64,000 bases of DNA, from contig CAYNLK010000027.1 in the NCBI GenBank assembly GCA_964398055.1, positions 1 to 64,000 of the forward strand, given 5' to 3'. This stretch comes from CAYNLK01 sp964398055 (GTDB taxonomy: Bacteria > Chloroflexota > Anaerolineae > 4572-78 > J111). The position numbers and the translations under genes are program-made. The notes beneath the pieces were generated by a model that saw nothing but the letters and a program-made list of their open reading frames with translations, did not search any database and was not told the origin of the DNA. This document shows, one piece after another, positions 16,147 to 24,673 of the stretch. Positions within the stretch are counted from its first letter, which is position 1. The number at the start of each line of letters is the position of its first letter.

Positions 16147-16944
16147 ATGAGCGCCTTGGTCATTGGCGGCAAGCCGGTTCATTACGAAGTCTTTGGCCGG
16201 GGCCAGCCCGTCCTATTTTTACATGGCTGGCTCGGTTCATGGCGGTATTGGGTGCCCACCATGGAAGCGATCTCGGATCGATATCGAGCTTATGCCCTGG
16301 ATTTCTGGGGCTTTGGCGACTCGGCTAAAGCCAACAGCCTCTATCGACTGTCGGACTATGTAACTTTGATCGACGGTTTTTTGAACACGTTGGGGGTTGG
16401 GAAGGCCGTTTTGGTAGGCCACGCCCTGGGAGCCAGGGTGGCTCTTGAATACGCCATTGGCCACCCCGACCAGATTGACAAGTTGATGTTGGTCAGCTTG
16501 CCGCTAACACCCGACAGCCTGAGCCGGAAGTTGATCGGTTTGGCCCATAACTCCCTCCTGGCCCAATTGATTTGGCGGCGACAGATGCTTCATCCCGAAG
16601 TGGCCCGGGAAGCAGGCAAAACCGACCCCGCCGCCCTCCAACTCAGTTTGCAGTCGATGGTCAGGATTGACGGCTTCGGCCAGGTCGGCTACGTCGGTCA
16701 GTTTCGGCGCACGCCGCTGTTGGTGGTCTATGGCGAGAAAGATGATGTAGTCGATCCGGTCCCGGCTCGCCAGCTTGACCGCCTTTGGCCCAATGTGCGT
16801 CCCATTGGCCTGCCTGACTCCAAGCATTTTCCGATGCTGGATGAGCCGGCCAAATTTACCCGGCTGCTCAAAGATTTTCTAGAACTGGATGAAGATTTAG
16901 CCGCCCTTGAACTCAAGGAGGAATGGCGCCGGCGAACGCGGTAA
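16147..16944 (+). CDS. Alpha/beta hydrolase fold protein lacking the nucleophile
   Basis: A 265-residue alpha/beta hydrolase (PF12697/PF00561). The oxyanion HGWLGS, the acid Asp in YGEKDDVVDP and the His in DSKHFPMLDEP are in place, but the nucleophile elbow reads G91-H92-A93-L94-G95, with Ala encoded by GCC at 16423-16425 where Ser, Asp or Cys is needed. The protein is otherwise intact and uninterrupted. It may be a non-catalytic fold member or use the fold differently. GGTGGGATC precedes the ATG. It is divergent from the HTH-REC regulator, which may control it. Confidence 0.85.
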   Translation: MSALVIGGKPVHYEVFGRGQPVLFLHGWLGSWRYWVPTMEAISDRYRAYALDFWGFGDSAKANSLYRLSDYVTLIDGFLNTLGVGKAVLVGHALGARVALEYAIGHPDQIDKLMLVSLPLTPDSLSRKLIGLAHNSLLAQLIWRRQMLHPEVAREAGKTDPAALQLSLQSMVRIDGFGQVGYVGQFRRTPLLVVYGEKDDVVDPVPARQLDRLWPNVRPIGLPDSKHFPMLDEPAKFTRLLKDFLELDEDLAALELKEEWRRRTR

Positions 16945-16954
16945 GAGGCGCAAA

Positions 16955-17572
16955 TCAGTCAACCCTCATTTGCTGCAAAGCCTTACGGATAGGGATAAAT
17001 TTTTGGTCCGGCCACAGCCAGGTAGTATTCAATTTGAAACCAGGAAGGGCAACCGAGTGGATAAGGCCGTTCTGGTCGGGCATTACTGGTTTGAAGAAAT
17101 CGCCCTGGCGCTGGTAAAACTCGGTTCCGGCCGGGCCGTAAGGATCGATCAGCCACAATTCCTGAACGCCGGCTCGTTCATAGACGCGAAACTTGGCCCC
17201 TCGGTCGTAAGTGACGGTTGAGGCCGACAGGATTTCAATGACCAAATCGGGCGGGCCAAACACGCCCTGCTCCTGAATGAACTCCACCCGGTCGCGGCCG
17301 ACAAACAGAAGGTCAGGTTCATAGACTTGATCGTCGGCCAACCTGACGGCAGTTCGGGAGCCGCGCACCTCGCCTAAGCCAAAACGTTCAACAAACTCAC
17401 CAAGCAAACGCATTAAGAAGATCTGCAACCGTTCATGAATATCTAATGGCGGTGGGGACACAATCATCACTCCATCAATCAGCTCCGCGGTTTGGTCATC
17501 CGGGGCATATTGGAAAAAGTCAGCGGCCGTCATCCGTTCAACAACTTCAACCCGGCTTAAGGTTCGCAACAT
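16955..17572 (-). CDS. Uma2 family protein (putative restriction-endonuclease-like)
   Basis: A 205-residue Uma2/DUF820 protein (PF05685) with the PD-(D/E)xK fold. The typical ELIDGVMIVSPPP opening, EPDLLFV and PPDLVIEILSAST (the D...ExL/ExLS motif), and the RGAKFRVYERAGVQELWLIDP helix-strand are complete. Function is unknown for the family, which is often amplified in cyanobacteria and Chloroflexota. GAGG precedes the start. It is convergent with the hydrolase gene and is followed upstream by the corrinoid methyltransferase gene on the same strand. Confidence 0.88.
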   Translation of the reverse strand: MLRTLSRVEVVERMTAADFFQYAPDDQTAELIDGVMIVSPPPLDIHERLQIFLMRLLGEFVERFGLGEVRGSRTAVRLADDQVYEPDLLFVGRDRVEFIQEQGVFGPPDLVIEILSASTVTYDRGAKFRVYERAGVQELWLIDPYGPAGTEFYQRQGDFFKPVMPDQNGLIHSVALPGFKLNTTWLWPDQKFIPIRKALQQMRVD

Positions 17573-17646
17573 TCAGCACCTCGCCCAAAAAAGAACTTTC
17601 AGTGTCATCATACTGAAAATTGGGGCAACGTCAACTCAACATGGTT

Positions 17647-18564
17647 CTACCCTCGCCGCGGCCGGCGGGCGCGGCGTTCCGGGAGCTGCGCGCCGCCCTC
17701 ACTCTTAGCCGACTCTTCACTCAGGTCACGCTGGTATTGAATCCAGTTCAAACAATTCTCGTCATTGCCCATAAAGACATCGGCGGCCAGAATGCTACGC
17801 TTGATCTCCGGCTCCAGCGGGTTAGTGATGGCGCTGGTCAAGCCATTGGCAATCGCCATCGACAGAAAAGTGCCGTTCAGGGCCGGCCGGCTGGGCAGGC
17901 CGAACGAGATATTGGAGGCCCCGCAAGTGGTATTGACCCCTAACTCATCCCGGCAGCGGTTCAAAATCTTGAAGACCGAGCGGCCGGCGCTGGCCATGGC
18001 CCCAATCGGCATCACCAGCGGGTCGATCAACACATCTTCTCTGGGAATACCATAGTCCATAGCCCGCTCAACAATTTTCTTGGCCACGGCAAAGCGCACT
18101 TCTGGGTCTTCGCTGATGCCGGTTTCGTCATTACTGATGCCGATGAAGGCGCAGCCGTACTTCTTCACCAGCGGCAGCAGTTTTTCCATACGCTCCTCTT
18201 CACCCGTAATCGAATTGAGCAGCGGCTTGCCTTTAGCCACGGTCAGGCCTCGTTCCAGGGCTTCAAGCACCGAGGAGTCGATGGAAATTGGCACGTCGGT
18301 CAATGACTGGACCAGTTGGATGGCTTCGGCCAATACCGCCGGCTCGTCAATCAAGGGGATGCCCGCATTCACGTCTAGCACATGGGCGCCGGCGGCTACC
18401 TGGGCCAGGGCATCACTTTTGACCCGTTCAAAATTACCCTCCCGCATCTCGGCGGCCAATAATTTGCGGCCGGTGGGGTTGATCCGCTCACCGATGATCA
18501 CAAAAGGACGGTTCGGTCCAATCACTACTTCCCGACTGGTCGAACTGAGGACGGTGTCTACCAT
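17647..18564 (-). CDS. Methyltetrahydrofolate:corrinoid methyltransferase (pterin-binding)
   Basis: A 305-residue pterin-binding TIM-barrel protein (PF00809) resembling AcsE and the folate domain of MetH, which moves a methyl group from methyltetrahydrofolate to a corrinoid protein. Seen are IIGERINPTGRKLLA, HVLDVNAG, ISIDSS, LNSITGE and the DPLVMPIGA segment that line the pterin site, plus GASNISFGLPSRPALN. The C-terminal 20 residues are Arg-rich (RRARRPRRG). AGGAG precedes the ATG. No corrinoid protein, CO dehydrogenase or other Wood-Ljungdahl gene is adjacent, so its partner is encoded elsewhere. Confidence 0.88.
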   Translation of the reverse strand: MVDTVLSSTSREVVIGPNRPFVIIGERINPTGRKLLAAEMREGNFERVKSDALAQVAAGAHVLDVNAGIPLIDEPAVLAEAIQLVQSLTDVPISIDSSVLEALERGLTVAKGKPLLNSITGEEERMEKLLPLVKKYGCAFIGISNDETGISEDPEVRFAVAKKIVERAMDYGIPREDVLIDPLVMPIGAMASAGRSVFKILNRCRDELGVNTTCGASNISFGLPSRPALNGTFLSMAIANGLTSAITNPLEPEIKRSILAADVFMGNDENCLNWIQYQRDLSEESAKSEGGAQLPERRARRPRRG

Positions 18565-18681
18565 TAGCGTGCTCCTTGCTTAAAGCTAAATTCAATTTGA
18601 AAAATCTGGGGGCTTTAGGATAAGTCAACCTATGATAAAACAAAGTAGGGTAATGTCAAAACTGCCCGGATTAGAATTTTG

Positions 18682-18710
18682 TTGCTGAGGCGCCAACATA
18701 GTGTTATAAT
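18682..18710 (+). promoter_or_regulatory. Promoter of the DUF3048 gene
   Basis: TTGCTG (18682-18687), 17 bp, TATAAT (18705-18710); about 58 bp upstream of the start codon. The same arrangement (TTGCTC-17-TATAAT) precedes the liv operon. Confidence 0.65.
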
Positions 18711-18768
18711 GTCCTCCAGTTTTAGGCTGGCGTGGTTGGGCTGCGCCGGGGCGTTCTTGGAGGAGATT

Positions 18769-20130
18769 ATGCGTCGTTGGTATGGACTTGCGATTCTGGG
18801 CACAGTTCTGGCTGGCCTGATTCTGCTGGTGGTCATTTTATTGTGGATGCAATCTTGCGGCAGCGACGAGGTGGTTGCTCCCGAACCGGAGAAGCCCACT
18901 CCCCAACTGGCCGTGGTTGTCTTTGAAACCGAAGAGCCAACCGCAACGCCCACCACGGCCCGGAGTACGCCTTCGCCCGCGCCCACGGTCGGCATGGGGG
19001 TGGCTCAGAGTACCCCGGTCACTGCGTCGATTGTTTCCTCGTCGGTCAATCGAGCCCCGGATGAAAACCCTTTGACCGGCCTCAAAGTTGATGATCCGGC
19101 GATACTGCGCCGCCGGCCCTTGATGGTCCGGGTGGGCAATGATCCGGGCGCCCGGCCGCAGGTCGGCTTGAACCAGGCCGATATCGTTTACGAAGAAATC
19201 GTCGAGTGGTGGGTGACTCGCTTTACCGCCATTTATCTGAGCCAGGACCCGGAGATGATCGCGCCCATTCGCTCGGCCCGGCTGATCAACCTGCAAATTG
19301 TGCCACAATACCAGGGCGCCCTGGCCAACTCCGGCGGCTCCGATGGGGTGCGCTGGGAGATATCCCAGAGCGACATCGTCAACCTGGATGAATATTTTGT
19401 GCCGCAACCCTATTTTTATCGAGAGAATGAAGGCTGGCAAACCCGCCTGGCCTTTGACGCGACCGAGGCCCGCGAGTATCTGGCGGATGAAGAACTGGAA
19501 ACCGATGTCAAGTTACGCGGTTTTGAGTTCAGCCAAACTCTCGACATTGCCAAACTGCCCCAGGCCGCCGTGGGCGACGCCCAGGAAGTCACCATTCCCT
19601 ACCCGGCTGTCACCAGTAGGGCTACGTGGCAGTACGATCCGGCCAGCGGCAAATATTTGCGCTTTACCCTGGGTGAGCCGATGCTGAATTTTGACGGCAG
19701 CCAGATCGACGCGGCCAATGTCATCATCTACTTTGCTGAGCATCAAGAGACCAATATCGTCGAAGACAGCAACGGCGCGACCTCGATTCGCATCATCACC
19801 AATGGGCTGGGCACGGCCTGGCTGCTGCGGGACGGCAAAATCCTCAAAGGCAATTGGGAGAGTGATGGCCGAACTACCCCCAAATTCTTCTTCAACGACG
19901 GCCAACCGCTGCTGCTTAAGCCGGGCAACACCTGGATTCAAGTGGTCCCTCTTGGTTATGAAATTGAGATTGACGGTCAGCTCCATACCCGCCTGGGCGA
20001 TGAAGCCGCCGATAACCAGCCGGCCGAACCGCTTAAGACAGCCACGCCGACCTCCCTGCCCACCCCCACCCTGACCCCTATCGGCTTTCGGGCTACCCCA
20101 ACTCCGGTAATGACTCCCACCCCTGAATAA
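18769..20130 (+). CDS. DUF3048 domain membrane-anchored protein (YerB-like)
   Basis: A 453-residue exported protein. Residues about 7-30 are hydrophobic and end in QSCGS, which is only a poor lipobox, so it may be a signal anchor or a lipoprotein. A Pro/Thr-rich linker (about 35-90) leads into the DUF3048 N-terminal domain (NPLTGLKVDDPAILRRRPLMVRVGN, IYEEIVEWWVTRFTAIY, IRSARLINL) and the C-terminal domain (PAVTSRATWQYDPASGKYLRF, GTAWLLRDGKILKGNW). A Pro/Thr-rich tail follows. The family (B. subtilis YerB) is of unknown function. GGAGG lies ahead of ATG 18769. The AllH-like gene follows after 4 bp. Confidence 0.85.
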   Translation: MRRWYGLAILGTVLAGLILLVVILLWMQSCGSDEVVAPEPEKPTPQLAVVVFETEEPTATPTTARSTPSPAPTVGMGVAQSTPVTASIVSSSVNRAPDENPLTGLKVDDPAILRRRPLMVRVGNDPGARPQVGLNQADIVYEEIVEWWVTRFTAIYLSQDPEMIAPIRSARLINLQIVPQYQGALANSGGSDGVRWEISQSDIVNLDEYFVPQPYFYRENEGWQTRLAFDATEAREYLADEELETDVKLRGFEFSQTLDIAKLPQAAVGDAQEVTIPYPAVTSRATWQYDPASGKYLRFTLGEPMLNFDGSQIDAANVIIYFAEHQETNIVEDSNGATSIRIITNGLGTAWLLRDGKILKGNWESDGRTTPKFFFNDGQPLLLKPGNTWIQVVPLGYEIEIDGQLHTRLGDEAADNQPAEPLKTATPTSLPTPTLTPIGFRATPTPVMTPTPE

Positions 20131-20134
20131 TTCG

Positions 20135-20980
20135 ATGACCAGGTGCCCCATCGCCGCCCTGGCAATTGCCCGCCCGCTGCTAGAAGATTTGGCTGGTCAG
20201 CCCTTCTCGGGGCGGGTATGGGGCGTGTTTGAGCAAGCCTGCAACCTGATCGACGACCTGGGGCGAATTATTGCCCTGATCCTACCGGCGGTCGGCCAGG
20301 GACCCTTTTCGATTTCTATACCCGGCTCACCAGGTATCTTTGAACCGTTTTCGACCAATCAACCGGCCCGGGCCAACCGGGAGGCGGTGGTGATTGGCCC
20401 GTGGCGAATCGAGTTGGCGGATGCCGCCATCTGGGAGCCGCGAATCGACCGGCTGGAGAAGCCGCTCGAGCTGAAGTTGATCGCCGATATCCTGGAACCT
20501 TATACCAACTGGCCGAACCAGGCCGAAGAGACCCTTCTTTCTCAACGGTTGCTGCGCCTGACCCGGCAACTGATCAAAGCAATCGACCAGCCAGATAAGC
20601 CGGAACAACTTAGCCGGGCCGTCGCAAAATTGGCCGGCCTGGGCCCTGGCCTGACGCCGGCCGGTGATGACTATTTGATCGGAGCGATGGCCGCGCTCTG
20701 GCTAACCGGACGCCTGGGGACGATGGAACTGATAGCCGCCACGGCCATCCCCAGAACGAGCGCCCTAAGCGCCGCCTTTTTGCGAGCGGCAGCCAGAGGA
20801 CAGTTTATGGAACCGTGGCACGCCCTGGTTGAAGCCTGGCAGGCCGAAGATAAGCCAGCGGTCGCGGCCGCGGTCGCCCGGATTGCTGTGTTTGGGGCCT
20901 CATCCGGCGCCGACGCCCTGGCCGGGTTTAGTCACACCCTGGCAGGTCCGGTCGGACTTGCCATCACTTTGGATAAGTAA
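20135..20980 (+). CDS. DUF2877 / AllH-like protein
   Basis: A 281-residue protein of the DUF2877 family (PF11392), represented by AllH (YlbF), a component of the oxamate carbamoyltransferase system in purine catabolism. The signature GLGPGLTPAGDDYLIG (about residues 167-182) and the C-terminal ASSGADALAG are both intact. The start lies 4 bp after the DUF3048 stop without its own ribosome site, so translation is probably coupled. No allantoin or FdrA genes are present in the window, so an allantoin role is not supported by context. Confidence 0.82.
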   Translation: MTRCPIAALAIARPLLEDLAGQPFSGRVWGVFEQACNLIDDLGRIIALILPAVGQGPFSISIPGSPGIFEPFSTNQPARANREAVVIGPWRIELADAAIWEPRIDRLEKPLELKLIADILEPYTNWPNQAEETLLSQRLLRLTRQLIKAIDQPDKPEQLSRAVAKLAGLGPGLTPAGDDYLIGAMAALWLTGRLGTMELIAATAIPRTSALSAAFLRAAARGQFMEPWHALVEAWQAEDKPAVAAAVARIAVFGASSGADALAGFSHTLAGPVGLAITLDK

Positions 20981-21009
20981 TTGCTCCTCAAATAGATACA
21001 TGTTATAAT
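20981..21009 (+). promoter_or_regulatory. Promoter of the liv operon
   Basis: TTGCTC (20981-20986), 17 bp spacer, perfect TATAAT (21004-21009); the first gene starts at 21073 with GGGGAGAAGG before it. Confidence 0.7.
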
Positions 21010-21072
21010 CGGCGTTCAAAATCAGTCCGTCAAAGAAAATAATAACGCAATCAACTTGCCGGGGAGAAGGGT

Positions 21073-22683
21073 ATGGAGCTTTTTACCAATCTGATTCTAT
21101 ATATGGTCGTGTCGCTAGGCGTTGGCTATTTGTTACGTTTGGTCAAAGATGAGGACGGGAATCCAAGAATCAAATGGTATGTTTTCGGCATGGTCATTGG
21201 GATAATTAGCGGGGTTTTGAATGCGCTCCTGGCCCCTACCATCCTTGGCGGCAGTTTCAACCTGGATGTGATTTTGGGTTCGTTTTGGGGCAGTTTGGTA
21301 ACGGGCCTCCTGATCGGCTTGCCGATTGGTTTGGTAACCGGTTGGGATATGACCAAGCGCTTCACCTTTATTGACGCCTGGCTGCTGCTGTTCAAAATTA
21401 TCATCATCTACGTGGTCATTGGCGGCACTATCTCTTCCCTGGCGGTGCCAAAATACTCCGGTGAGCAATGGTGGGATTTCTTTGTATTTGGTCTGGCCCA
21501 GGGCGGTATTTACGCCTTGATTGCGTTGGGGTATACCCTGGTTTACGGTATCCTCTTTATGATCAACTTTGCCCATGGCGAAATTTTTATGAGCGGCGCC
21601 TTTACGGGTTTTTTTGTAGCCAACGCTTTTGCCACGCCCGGGCCTGAAGGTGAGCCGCCATTCCTTGAAACGAATCCCCTGGGCGCTTTGCTGATCATTT
21701 TCCTGGTGGCTATGGTCACCTCGGCGGTGATTGCCGTTACGGTTGAGCGAGTGGCCTATCGCCCCTTGCGCCGGGCGCCTCGCCTGGTGCCTCTTATTAC
21801 CGCCATCGGCGCCTCCTTCTTCCTGCAATATACTTTCCGCGGCTTCTATGGTTCCGGCGTTAAGGCTTATCCGCCGGTGCCAGCTTTCAGAGGCGACCTC
21901 CTGGTTGGAGATTTATTACTCTTTGTAGCCCTGGCTTTGGTCTTTGGTTTAGGCGCAATCCTGCTCTTGCCCCTCTACCGCTACCTAAAAGGTACGCTGG
22001 GAGTTCGCAAGAATTTAGGCTGGGCCCCATTTGGCCTGGTTGGCCTGATTTTAATAGTGGTTGCCTATTTCCTGGTCCCACTGCTGCAAAGTCTACTTGT
22101 AACGGTGATAAATGGGGCTATGCCGCTATCGGCCACAACTGCAGCAGAGTTGGGGGTGGCCAGCCGGGCTGAAGTGCCGCTGCCTATCTCGCGGATCCAA
22201 TTTGTGGTGATTGTCTCTTCAATCTTGCTGATGGCAGGGCTGTACTACTTTGTGCAGTTCACCAAGATTGGCAAGGCTATGCGCGCCGTGGCCGAGGATA
22301 AAGATGTGGCGGCGCTGATGGGCATCAACGTGGACCGGGTGATCACCACCACCTTTGGCCTGGGTGCAGTTTTAGCTGGCGCAGCCGGGATATTATATGC
22401 CCTGATTTTCCGGCAGGTCCACTTCTTTATGGGCTTCATTCCCGGTATAAAAGCGTTTACCGCGGCGGTGCTGGGCGGCATCGGTAATATCCCGGGGGCG
22501 ATGTTGGGCGGCCTCTTCTTAGGCATCTTTGAGTCGCTGGGGCCAAGTCTGTTTCTGGAAGGGTTAGGAATTCCGGCGCCCTATCAATTGAAAGACGTGA
22601 TTGCGTTTACGATGCTGGTCCTTGTTCTGATCTTCCGTCCCACCGGTATTATGGGGATCGAACTGAGCAAGAAGAAAGCATAA
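21073..22683 (+). CDS. livH: Branched-chain amino acid ABC transporter permease LivH, extended
   Basis: A 536-residue permease of the LivH type, roughly 230 residues longer than the usual ~300. The LivH core begins near residue 136 (FFVFGLAQGGIYALIALGYTLVYG, MINFAHGEIFMSGAF) and ends with the EAA-like loop AEDKDVAALMGINVDRVI and GGIGNIPGAMLGGLFLG. The extra parts are a four-helix-like N-terminal segment (1-130) and an insertion at about 300-365 with another hydrophobic pair. With LivM it forms the channel for branched-chain amino acids or similar amides. First gene of livHM-GF. Confidence 0.92.
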   Translation: MELFTNLILYMVVSLGVGYLLRLVKDEDGNPRIKWYVFGMVIGIISGVLNALLAPTILGGSFNLDVILGSFWGSLVTGLLIGLPIGLVTGWDMTKRFTFIDAWLLLFKIIIIYVVIGGTISSLAVPKYSGEQWWDFFVFGLAQGGIYALIALGYTLVYGILFMINFAHGEIFMSGAFTGFFVANAFATPGPEGEPPFLETNPLGALLIIFLVAMVTSAVIAVTVERVAYRPLRRAPRLVPLITAIGASFFLQYTFRGFYGSGVKAYPPVPAFRGDLLVGDLLLFVALALVFGLGAILLLPLYRYLKGTLGVRKNLGWAPFGLVGLILIVVAYFLVPLLQSLLVTVINGAMPLSATTAAELGVASRAEVPLPISRIQFVVIVSSILLMAGLYYFVQFTKIGKAMRAVAEDKDVAALMGINVDRVITTTFGLGAVLAGAAGILYALIFRQVHFFMGFIPGIKAFTAAVLGGIGNIPGAMLGGLFLGIFESLGPSLFLEGLGIPAPYQLKDVIAFTMLVLVLIFRPTGIMGIELSKKKA

Positions 22684-22693
22684 GAGGTGACCG

Positions 22694-24481
22694 ATGGCAG
22701 AACGGGCAATAATTCATCGAAACGAGCCGGTGTTTAGCTGGCGAAAAGTAATTCAGTATGGCCTGATCAGTGGGATTGTGGTCATTTACCTCTGCCTGGT
22801 GGGCATGGTAGAAGCCTTTAGTGAACGAAACGTAATTTTTCAGGTTCTTTCCCTGGGGCTGGCTTTACTGATCGTAATTAGTGTGGGCGCTGGCGCTGTG
22901 GCAGCCCGGAAATCTTCGGGTGGCAATGTTGGCAAAGCCTTGCTGAGTGGGCTGGGAGTTGGCCTGGTCAGTGGGGCGCTGACCTCAATCCTGGTCATCA
23001 TCGTCAACACAACCGGTATCCGCACCATGTTTGTCAATGCTTCGCCCAAATTGGTCCAAATCTTGACCTTTTCTCAAGACTCACTAACCGTTGGTCTGCT
23101 TATCCTGATCGGTTTTTTGACTCTGTTCAGTATGTTAGGGGCAGCCATTTATTTGATCCCGCCCCTGCCCCGACGGCTGCTGGTTGTCGGCCTCAGTGCG
23201 GTCTTGCTCATCGGCATGCTCCAAGAATTGTTGAACGTTGTTATGTCACGTAGTGCTGTTACTAAATCAGTGGCTACCTTCCTGTTTGCCCGGAACGGCC
23301 TGTCCATTACTGGGGCGATCACCGTATTTGTGGTTGTTGCCCTCCTTAACGCCTTGTGGACAATCCGCAGTGACAGCGCCAAGAAACGGTACGCCGCTCT
23401 GCCCTCGGCCCAACAGCGGGTGGTCAGTTGGGCATTTATAGCGATAGCCGTCATTATGCTGCTAATGCTGCCCCAGATTGTGGGACCGTATATTAGCCAG
23501 ATTTTGGTGCTGGTTGGTCTCTATACCTTGATGGGGTTGGGGCTTAACATCGACATTGGTCTGGCCGGTTTGCTGGATTTGGGATTTGTGGGCTTTTTTG
23601 CCATCGGCGCCTATGTGGCCGCCCTACTCACCTCAACCAGTAATCTGGGCATCGCCAGCGTTGTGGCCGGTGAGCCAACCGGCGAAATGTTTGTTAGTTT
23701 TTGGGTAGCTGTGCCGATTGCCATCGCCTTATCCGCCATTGCCGGCGTCATTTTGGGTATTCCGGTGCTGCGCATGCGCGGCGACTACCTGGCGATTGTG
23801 ACTCTGGGTTTTGCTGAGATCATCCGAATTTTGGTTCTGTCTGACTTCTTGCGGCCGGCGTTGGGTGGCGCGCAGGGTATTCTAAACATCCCCAAGCCAG
23901 TCTTGACCTTGTTTAATAACTTCACCATCAAAGATCCGCAACATTTCTATTACCTTATTTTCATCGGCTGTATCATCATTGCCTTTGTCGCCTGGAGGCT
24001 GCAATATTCTCGGATTGGTCGCAACTGGATGGCGATGCGAGAGGACGAAGACGTAGCCGAGGCTATAGGGATCAACCTGGTTGCCAGCAAACTGCTGGCG
24101 TTTGGGAGTGGGGCCGCCTTTGCCGGTTTGAGCGGGGCCATCTTTGCCTCACAAGTAGGTTCGGTCTTTCCCCATAGCTTTGCTTTGCTCGTGTCAATCA
24201 ACGTAGTCTGTATCGTTATTATCGGCGGCGTCGGTAGTATCCCTGGTGTGGTAGTGGGGGCGCTGGCCTTGATTGGCTTGCCCGAGCTACTGCGAGAGTT
24301 TGCCGAATTCCGATTGCTCATTTACGGGGCGTTGTTGATTGTGATGATGCTGGTGAGGCCGGAAGGACTGTGGCCCTCTGAAGTCAGAAAGCGTGAACTT
24401 CACGAAGGTGAGGAAAAGTTGGGGTCGCAGCCCGTTATCCCCGAGTCCGCGGTGGAAATTGGCGGCGTGATGTCGACCTAA
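22694..24481 (+). CDS. livM: Branched-chain amino acid ABC transporter permease LivM, extended
   Basis: A 595-residue permease; the LivM core starts near residue 255 (LVGLYTLMGLGLNIDIGLAGLLDLGFVGFFAIGAYVAALL) and includes GIPVLRMRGDYLAIVTLGFAEIIR, the EAA-like MREDEDVAEAIGINLV and GGVGSIPGVVVGA. The first ~250 residues add several hydrophobic segments absent from typical LivM (320-425 residues). It starts 10 bp after livH with GAGGTGACCG upstream. Its TAA stop (24479-24481) lies inside the 8 bp target duplication of the MITE, so the insertion happened exactly at the gene end and left the reading frame complete. Confidence 0.92.
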   Translation: MAERAIIHRNEPVFSWRKVIQYGLISGIVVIYLCLVGMVEAFSERNVIFQVLSLGLALLIVISVGAGAVAARKSSGGNVGKALLSGLGVGLVSGALTSILVIIVNTTGIRTMFVNASPKLVQILTFSQDSLTVGLLILIGFLTLFSMLGAAIYLIPPLPRRLLVVGLSAVLLIGMLQELLNVVMSRSAVTKSVATFLFARNGLSITGAITVFVVVALLNALWTIRSDSAKKRYAALPSAQQRVVSWAFIAIAVIMLLMLPQIVGPYISQILVLVGLYTLMGLGLNIDIGLAGLLDLGFVGFFAIGAYVAALLTSTSNLGIASVVAGEPTGEMFVSFWVAVPIAIALSAIAGVILGIPVLRMRGDYLAIVTLGFAEIIRILVLSDFLRPALGGAQGILNIPKPVLTLFNNFTIKDPQHFYYLIFIGCIIIAFVAWRLQYSRIGRNWMAMREDEDVAEAIGINLVASKLLAFGSGAAFAGLSGAIFASQVGSVFPHSFALLVSINVVCIVIIGGVGSIPGVVVGALALIGLPELLREFAEFRLLIYGALLIVMMLVRPEGLWPSEVRKRELHEGEEKLGSQPVIPESAVEIGGVMST

Positions 24482-24483
24482 AA

Positions 24484-24637
24484 CCAATACTTTTCAAATA
24501 AGCGATTGAAATCGCTCCTCCAGGACTAAAGCCGGTCGTCCACCTGCGTGGACGGGTCTTTTTGTCCGCGTAGGCGGACATCATGGCGTAGCCCTCCAGA
24601 TGCAGTTTCAACCGCGTCCTTATTTGAAAAGTATTGG
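24484..24637. mobile_element. 154 bp MITE with 19 bp perfect terminal inverted repeats
   Basis: The ends are perfect inverted repeats, CCAATACTTTTCAAATAAG (24484-24502) and its complement (24619-24637). The element is bracketed by an 8 bp direct repeat, ACCTAAAA (24476-24483 and 24638-24645), a target-site duplication. The interior holds smaller inverted repeats (GCGATTGAAATCGC, GTCCACCTGCGTGGAC, GTCCGCGTAGGCGGAC) and no ORF. It is therefore a non-autonomous element needing a transposase from elsewhere; 8 bp duplications occur in several IS families, so the parent is not identified. Confidence 0.93.
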
Positions 24638-24673
24638 ACCTAAAACTCTACCATATTGAGCGAGTAAAAAATT

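Noticed and set aside
24484..24637. Complete insertion sequence with transposase
   Set aside because: The element is only 154 bp and has no coding frame, so it can only be non-autonomous.
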